This document shows positions 57,930 to 64,000 of a stretch of 64,000 bases of DNA, one piece after another. Each line of letters starts with the position of its first letter. The first letter of the stretch is position 1. The stretch lies in NCBI GenBank assembly GCA_033032175.1, contig CM065325.1, positions 896,930 through 960,929 on the forward strand, given 5' to 3'. The translations under genes were made by a program, and so were the position numbers. Source of the stretch: Saturnia japonica. Its lineage: Eukaryota; Arthropoda; Insecta; Lepidoptera; Saturniidae. The notes beneath the pieces are model-generated. The model was not told the origin of the DNA and made no database searches. It was given only the letters and a program-made list of their open reading frames with translations.

Positions 57930-58875
57930 CCTAAAAATAATTTTATTCGGTACAAACTGTTATCTTCCACACATTCGTATTACGTGAGAACTTGAACAAA
58001 ACGACTGTAATTAAAATTATCTTTTAGTGTGTTGTCATTTTAATAGCGTATTAGCGGCTAAAGGGACCTTAATGTTATACATAATGCGCAGAAATGTCTG
58101 AAACGCTTCCTAATGTCGTTTTTGTTGGGTCACAATATGCTACATCGTAAGGCTGGGTCGCTTACATACATTGTTTTATATCAAGCCATTACAATAGGAC
58201 ATTAACACCTCTATGATAATAATATATTGTAAGGTTTTTATTTTTTCATTGTAGATGAACCATGAATTTAGAGATGTCACAAAAACTCACTTGAAAGCGA
58301 AAATTACATACGAATTATTCTCTAGTTATTTGAATAATTCGAAAAGTGCTTATTACATTACAAATTAAACATTACTCGAAAAGTAGAATGCAAATAGTTC
58401 GAAAATTAAGATTTATTCTAAACTAATTTGAAAACCAATGTTATAGCAATTGAAAATTTGTGTAATGCCAGTGAAAAGTTTTAACAAGTGGCCACCATTT
58501 TGTTAGAACAATGAAATCATAAGAAAACCCTACATTTCTACAAAGAAACAATTTCGCATTTGATTGTAATAGTATATATTCCCTAATAATGTGCATTGGT
58601 ACCCGAAGTAGGAAAAATAATATAATAATATGAATTTAGTTAAAATATCTCAACAATGACTGATTGACAAATAGTCACTGTGAAAACTGTTGAGCTGAGT
58701 TTTTGGCGGAATCTTGAGTGTTGTGGTTTTTATTTCTGAAACATTAATTTCGGTTTTGACTCTATATTATGTAATATTGGTGGCGTTTTTCGTAATATAG
58801 TTTGGTTATTGTGCTTAAGTGAATTGAATTTTAAATATAAACTGAAAGCATGCATTTCGAAATCTCACAAAAACT
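57930..58875. other. AT-rich DNA with no gene recognised
   Basis: Nothing supported up to the target duplication of the hAT element. Confidence 0.45.
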
Positions 58876-59040
58876 CCCTAGAACATATATGGGCAACAAC
58901 CGGCCCGCCAGACATTTTAAAAAACCCCAATTAAAAAAATATTACATTAGGTACTTATACTCACGGGCGACACATCAAAAGATTTGTTGCTTCTCAATTA
59001 TTCCAAACTAGTTTATTCCAGATTATTCCTTCATTTTGCC

Positions 59041-59048
59041 TATATAAG
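59041..59048 (+). promoter_or_regulatory. TATA box of the hAT element
   Basis: CCTATATAAGCG about 170 bases before the transposase ATG and 160 bases inside the left end, in a GC-richer surrounding. A plausible core promoter. Confidence 0.45.
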
Positions 59049-59213
59049 CGGGTGGATGGCCCGTTCTATTTGAGCTACCGAGGTGATGACTTGGACAAGC
59101 GATATCCTAGCGAACTGCTCGAGCCGTCAACTTGCTTTGTGACTTTGTATGCATCTTGAGTGGTTACTAATTATAGTTTGATATTAAATTTATAGAACAA
59201 AAAGTAAACAAAA

Positions 59214-60938
59214 ATGATGTCTGGTGGAAAGAAATGAAAAGTAGATACAGAGGGTCGCCAGTTTCAAGAAAAATGGACTGAAGAATTATTTTTTATCTTC
59301 CAATGTATATGTTTGCTGTGCAATGAATTCATTTCAGTATTGAAAGAATTCAATATAAAGAGGCATTACTCAACTAAACATGCTACGCTGTACTCACTGA
59401 CAGGACAATTAAGAACAGACAAAATCTAGAAGCTTACCGCAAATTTGGAAAAAAAGCAACAAATGTTTCATAAACAAAGAACATAACTTGATAATGTTGT
59501 GAAAGCTAGTTTTATAGTTAGCTCAAAATTGGCAAAGACATTAAAACCATTTGCCGAAGGAGAATTTATCAAGGAGTGTATGTTAGAAGTTTGCAGTATT
59601 TTGTGTCCTGAAAAGAAAAAAGAATTTGATATTCGTTTGACAAGACGAAATGTTGTTCAACGTATAGAAATGATGGCTAATGATATAAAAACAACATTGA
59701 CTGACCGTATGGCTGGTTTTGAATTATTTTCTATAGCATTAGACGAGAGCACAAATTTGTCTGACACAGCTCAACTGGCTATATTTATTCGAGGTGTTGA
59801 TAAGGAGTTCACTGTCACTGAGGAATTGCTTGCTTTACAGCCGCTAAAAGGAACCACTACAGGAGAGGATATTTTTATTGAAGTTCAAAATGTATTCACA
59901 AGTTTTGGCTTGCCATGGTCAAAATTAATTGGAGTATGCACTGATGGTGCACCTTCTATTGTCGGCTTACGTAAAGGTTTCATCGAAATTTTTAATGAAA
60001 AAGCAAAAGAATTAAATGTGTAAAAAGATGATTTGATTGTCCTTCATTGCATTATCCACCAACAGAACTTCTGTTCTAAGTTCATTCGACTCCAGAATGT
60101 TATGAATGTGGTAGTAAAAACCATCAAATTTATTCGATCCCGAGGGCTTAACCATCGTCAGTTCAAGGCGTTTTTGGATGAAATATTAGCTGAATATAAC
60201 GACGTAACATATTATTGTGAAGTCAGATGGCTGAACAAAGGAAAAATGTTGAAATGAGATAGCAGACTTTATGAAAATAAAAGATAAACCTCTAACTGAA
60301 TTAAGTGACCCAAAATGGATATGTGACTTAGCATTTCTGGTCGATCTTGCAGGCTATTTGAATGATTTAAATTTGATACTTCAAAAACAAGGACAGATAG
60401 TAAATGATTTGTACAGCCATTAGAAATCGTTTCAGATCAAACTACGCTTGTGGGGGTCACAGATGTTGTCTGGTAAAAGTTACCATTTCAACACGCTCTC
60501 TGCGTATGAAAATATTGCTTATCGGAACAATTTTCGAACAGATTTAGTGACTTCAAAAACATGGAAGACTGTTTCAGTTTATTTGCTACTCCTACAAAAT
60601 GTAATGTACAGAATGCTCCAATACATTTACAAATGGAGTTGATCGAGATTCATGAAAACTCACTCCTAAAATCCAAATTTAAAGACGTGAAGTTTTGCTA
60701 TTTCTACAAAAAATACCTAGAAGAAAACAATTTTCCGCAGCTTAGAAAATTCGCAAAAAGACTGATTTGTGCGTTTGGTAGTACTTATAAATGCGAAAAG
60801 TTCTTTTCATTGATAAATGTTAATAAATCAACACATCGTACAAGACTGACTGACGATAATTTGGAAAAAAATTTACGTCTTTGTATCAGTGGAATTAATC
60901 CAAATATCGATGGATTAGTTTCCCAAATTCAAGCTTAG
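59214..60938 (+). pseudogene. hAT transposase related to GTF2IRD2/ZBED-type proteins, broken
   Basis: Starting at the ATG at 59214, one frame runs to the end of the second open part with only point stops (59235, 59428, 59488, 60021, 60255). Visible in order: an N-terminal segment, TEGRQFQEKWTEELF; a BED-like zinc finger, CLLCNEF...KRHYSTKH; the catalytic region with ALDESTNLSDTAQLAIF and CTDGAPSIVG; then CEVRWLNKGKM; and FLVDLAGYLNDL-like helices. After losses around 60420-60560 the hAT C-terminal dimerisation domain follows, with FPQLRKFAKR, FGSTYKCEKFFSL and RLTDDNLEKNLRL. This layout is that of Charlie-like hAT transposases, from which the vertebrate GTF2IRD2 C-terminal part derives. The enzyme cuts and joins DNA at the element ends. 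With at least five stops and internal gaps it is inactive. ATG choice: first ATG after the TATA box, in frame with the zinc finger. Confidence 0.88.
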
Positions 60939-61043
60939 TATCTCATTGATTTTGGTGTGTTTAACTTTCGTAGTTTGTAACAATTGCAAATTTAACGATT
61001 TAATTATAATGTACCATTTTATGAAATTTCATTTTGTTATTTT

Positions 61044-61049
61044 AATAAA
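61044..61049 (+). terminator. Polyadenylation signal of the hAT transposase
   Basis: AATAAA about 105 bases after the stop codon at 60936-60938 and inside the element. Fits a transposon-encoded mRNA end. Confidence 0.4.
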
Positions 61050-61217
61050 TTGTACTATAACAAAATTGTCGTATTATTTCATGTCTAATATCTACCGCAA
61101 AAAATATTACCACTTCTTTAAAATGCACTAAGTACTTTTAAACGCGGCCCGCGTACGTATTTGCACGCTAAAGTTTGGCCCTCAACATGTCAAAGGTTGC
61201 CCATACCTGCCCTAGAA

Positions 61218-61763
61218 CGTTCTACCAAGGGAGCCACCAACTTGTTAGACGCTACTTTTAATAAAATACTTACTACAACGATGGCTTGAAAACATTGACG
61301 CTGGCAAGTGCTTTAAGCGGTGTAAAACAAAAAAAAAATTCTGTTGAGCCATTTACTCGAGTATGTCGTATACAAGCATCCATATTTCCCCACGCTCATT
61401 CAACTACGTCACCATGACAGTATGTCATTTTATTACATCAAGTTAACAACTTTAAAACATAAAGTCTATGACAAAATCGAAAGGAAACATAATTAAAAAT
61501 TATATAAATAATATTATTTTTTATTGCATTTAAAATAAATCATCTCTTTCCTGTCTTGGTGAATAAATAAATTAAAAAATTGTTATTGTTAAACCATCAA
61601 GGACCATAGTTTTGAACTGTATACGTAATGTGTAGTAAAACGGATGGTAGGAAAAAAAACAAATGTGGACTGATCTTTTTCCAGATTTACTCCCCTGGTG
61701 GAGGCTATGGCATGGACACTGAATCTTACCAAAATAATTATTATAATATTTTGGTCCACTTAC
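61218..61763. other. No gene recognised
   Basis: AT-rich right flank of the hAT element. If the exon at 61764-61896 is real, this would be its downstream intron. Confidence 0.4.
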
Positions 61764-61896
61764 TGAGAGATTTGTTCTCGTTGTCTAGCTCCATGTGTAT
61801 CCTAGACCTTGCGTAATACGAGTTTAGCTGTTTTATGCCTTGAGGAAGGACGACCTTGCTGTATGAAGGATTTATCGTACTCCGTATATGGGTTAT
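61764..61896 (-). CDS. Exon-like segment with consensus donor, product unidentified
   Basis: On the minus strand the acceptor GGTGCTTGCACAG ends at 61897 and a donor GTAAGT starts at 61763. The 133 bases between are open: THIRSTINPSYSKVVLPQGI, then KQLNSYYARSRIHMELDNEN and KSLS. Base composition and amino-acid mix look like a normal protein, clearly different from the AT-rich frames around. The phase would be 0 at the start and 1 at the end. I do not recognise the family. It could be an internal exon of a host gene transcribed to the left; the hAT element would then sit in the next intron. Alternatively it is a short relic. Confidence 0.4.
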
Positions 61897-63412
61897 CTGT
61901 GCAAGCACCAAATCAACTGTCGTTTTGAACGCACGTTCATTACCATGCGTACTCCTAGACCAGAGAAAAAAAATACTCCACAAGAGCGACAGTTATTCTG
62001 ATACTCTCCCCAGAAAACGAAGATGTTACGCTTCTGTCACTATAAGGCCCTTCACCCACGAAGCTATTCATAAGTTATGCGACTGAGACGCGGACTTATT
62101 GATATGCTGCTCAAATAAGTCGGTTTCCGCACACGACGCTACGCAAATTTAACTTTGTGCGTTTATTCTTGAGCCGTCAAGTACGATAAAAAGTGACTCT
62201 AGCGATGAAAACCTGCTTCTTTATATTTACTACGAGAATAAGAATAGAAGAGAAAGGAGATTTTGTGTGCACCCGTACATCAACAGAAATATTAAATGTA
62301 GAGCATTCATTTCTGTCAGAAAACTTCACGAAAATGACGATAAAAGTTTCATACTATATATATAATGTCTAAAGAACCTTATTTCTATTTGATGACATTG
62401 TTAACTCTCAAAATTTATAAAATAAAGTACAAATCTTATGTCTACTTCTTATTCAACCGCCATTTTCATGCGACGCGTATCCTACTCGAGTAGCGCGTGA
62501 CCAGGACATCGTGCGGAATATAGCGTTATAGTATGGCGGCTACTTACTATAAACTAGTAGGATTTGCGTATCAAACGCGAGTCGCTTGCAAATAGTCTCG
62601 TGGGAGAAGGCCCTAACGTCACCCATTGAATTCAGTTACCCCTCAATCGTACCGTTTCAATTCAAAATATTTCCTAAAACTAAGACGATTATGAATAAGA
62701 ATCTCACAATTGCTTTCGCATGTACCCATTTTGTCGACCGTACACATTTTAACAACGGTGGCCGTTCTACCCTGTTTTGTTATTAATTCACTAAGAATCG
62801 TATAAACTTTAAAGTTAACCGACTTAATTAAAACTTCAGCTCTTATGTTCTGGCCTTTATTTATGAGGGGCCCATTTTAAATGAGTAGTGTTACGTCCGG
62901 TCGTTAAGTGAAGTTTGATTAAAGACCAATTTATTATACATAAACTCTGACGTTACAGATTTATGCGTAACTGAGGGTACGTTCCGTTTGAACCTAATCG
63001 TTCCGGGCACTTAAGATATGGAATGTTTGAGAAATATCGAACTATTGATACGAATTTAGTGAGTCGGTCAATAGTTTATTTACTAAATTTCGGGCAACAT
63101 GTGCACTTGAAATTAGTAAATAATGTAAATGTTTTTAAACAAAAGATAATTTTAATACAAATAAAAATTTCAGTGGTATATTCAGGATTATATTTCGGGT
63201 GTACGTTGAAAGCTTTGTAGGTAATAAGTTAATAACATAATAAGAATACAGTAGGCACATTGCTACGCCGTAGTCAAAGCGTAGAAAAAGCGTAGCTAAT
63301 AGACCTACAAGTTTTTAATACGTTTTGAACAAAGGATTGTAACTTATTTTACATCTGTATTTCACTGTATTTGTAATTTTAATTATTCTAAGAATAATTA
63401 TTATTGTTATTA
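61897..63412. other. No gene recognised; mixed patch at 62450-62610
   Basis: A less AT-rich patch ('catgcgacgcgtatcctact', 'tatggcggctacttactata') has no frame or repeat end I can support. The rest is AT-rich. Confidence 0.4.
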
Positions 63413-63760
63413 CTAGCGGTGCCCTGCAGGCGTTTATGACACAGCGACAATTTTATACTCTACATTTTATTGTTATACTAATCATTGACAATACTTATAC
63501 ATACCATCAATTTAGGATTTACAAATATTACTAGTATAAATAGATAATTTTATTAAAATAGATTTTGAACTGTTATATTTCTTACCATTTTTTAAAGATT
63601 TATTGCCAATTCTCATATCCTATCGTTTAAAGAATGACATAAGCTTCCCGTGTACTTAGTTAGTTATATAAAATTCAGTCAAGCCTGTTTTAAGTTTTAA
63701 TGCTATATTTGTTATCGGTGTCCTTTAAAAGAGATACCTATCATGAAATTTGGAAAAAAT
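63413..63760 (-). mobile_element. Worn Helitron-like fragment with cttatgtcat repeat
   Basis: Plus-strand ACTAGCGGTGCCCTGCAGGC at 63412 looks like a reversed CTAG|T end with a GC-rich tip. Further on 'attctcatatcctatcgttt' and 'gaatgacataagcttcccgt' belong to the reversed cttatgtcat family. The link between the two is uncertain. Confidence 0.35.
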
Positions 63761-64000
63761 ACATTGAATTACAGAACTAGATAATAAAATAATCCGCTTC
63801 ACTATTCAACTTCCATGGTAAATTTAATTAGAATTCGTCCAGCCGGTTGACCGTGATAGATAGACAAACATTTTATCATACGTACTTTTGCATTTATATC
63901 ACGTAATTAGATAATTAGATTAGATACGGGTAACGTTTTGCGTCACGGACGAGCCCCCTAGCGGCCATCTGTTCTCGGCTACGTGACAGTTACGATATTA
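63761..64000. other. No gene recognised at the right edge
   Basis: The last 60 bases are GC-richer ('gcgtcacggacgagccccct') and may be the start of a feature outside the window. Confidence 0.3.

Larger units (their letters stand above)
58884..61209 (+). mobile_element. Structurally complete hAT (Charlie-like) transposon
   Basis: A 2326-bp element flanked by a perfect 8-bp duplication CCCTAGAA (58876-58883 and 61210-61217), the size typical of hAT transposons. The left end CATATATGGGCAAC and the reverse complement of the right end CAGGTATGGGCAACC match at 12 of 14 positions; CAGG...GGGCAAC is a usual hAT terminus. Inside are a TATA box, a transposase pseudogene and an AATAAA. Both ends and the duplication are preserved, so it inserted as a whole and then decayed. 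Confidence 0.93.

Noticed and set aside
61628..61816. 62-codon plus-strand frame next to the exon candidate at 61764
   Set aside because: It overlaps the minus-strand exon candidate, which has better splice signals and composition; the plus frame shows no motif.

Overview
This is a eukaryotic, strongly AT-rich stretch of accessory genomic DNA. It contains no long open reading frame typical of a host gene. The makeup of its interspersed repeats points to a moth or butterfly (Lepidoptera). There are many short non-autonomous Helitron-like elements that begin TC-TATACTAATAT and end with a GC-rich hairpin plus CTAG|T, tRNA-derived SINEs with A and B boxes, RTE-like LINE tails with the motif GHIARRTDGR, a copia primer site complementary to the half initiator-Met tRNA, and DD41D mariner and hAT elements. 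The assignment to Lepidoptera comes from my recollection of these repeat families, not from a search.

Layout. At 1-450 the 5' end of a Ty1/copia retrotransposon (minus strand) runs off the left edge: LTR, primer-binding site and the start of Gag. From 2.8 to 13.6 kb there are Helitron-like fragments, two SINE families, and two exon-like segments on the minus strand (5115-5300 and 5977-6167). At 14277 a short exon with signal-peptide character ends in a GTAAGT donor and may be the first exon of a host gene. At 15178-16476 and 30882-32184 lie two almost identical full-length mariner-type elements. Each has 32-bp inverted ends, a TA target duplication and a dead transposase, and the two carry different lesions. 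From 17 to 30 kb the sequence is Helitron-like copies, a MITE, LINE tails, and at 28.7-29.4 kb the two ends of a decayed gene of a large uncharacterised arthropod protein family, with its middle missing.

At 34.6-36.2 kb there is a GC-rich block of nested inverted repeats with an 11-bp minisatellite. At 39535-45383 a 2.92-kb segment is repeated head to tail; the only differences I saw are homopolymer lengths. This is either a very recent duplication or an assembly artefact. From 45 to 58 kb the content is SINEs, three RTE-like LINE tails, a 19-bp minisatellite and further Helitron-like copies. At 58884-61209 there is a structurally complete hAT transposon with an 8-bp target duplication, a TATA box, a BED-like zinc finger and a broken transposase. 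A 133-bp exon-like segment with good splice sites sits at 61764-61896 on the minus strand.

The genes do not form a pathway. The window reads as intron or intergenic DNA filled by several waves of mobile elements, with a few isolated candidate host exons. Most coding remnants are pseudogenes. I found no RNA genes, CRISPR arrays or bacterial features.
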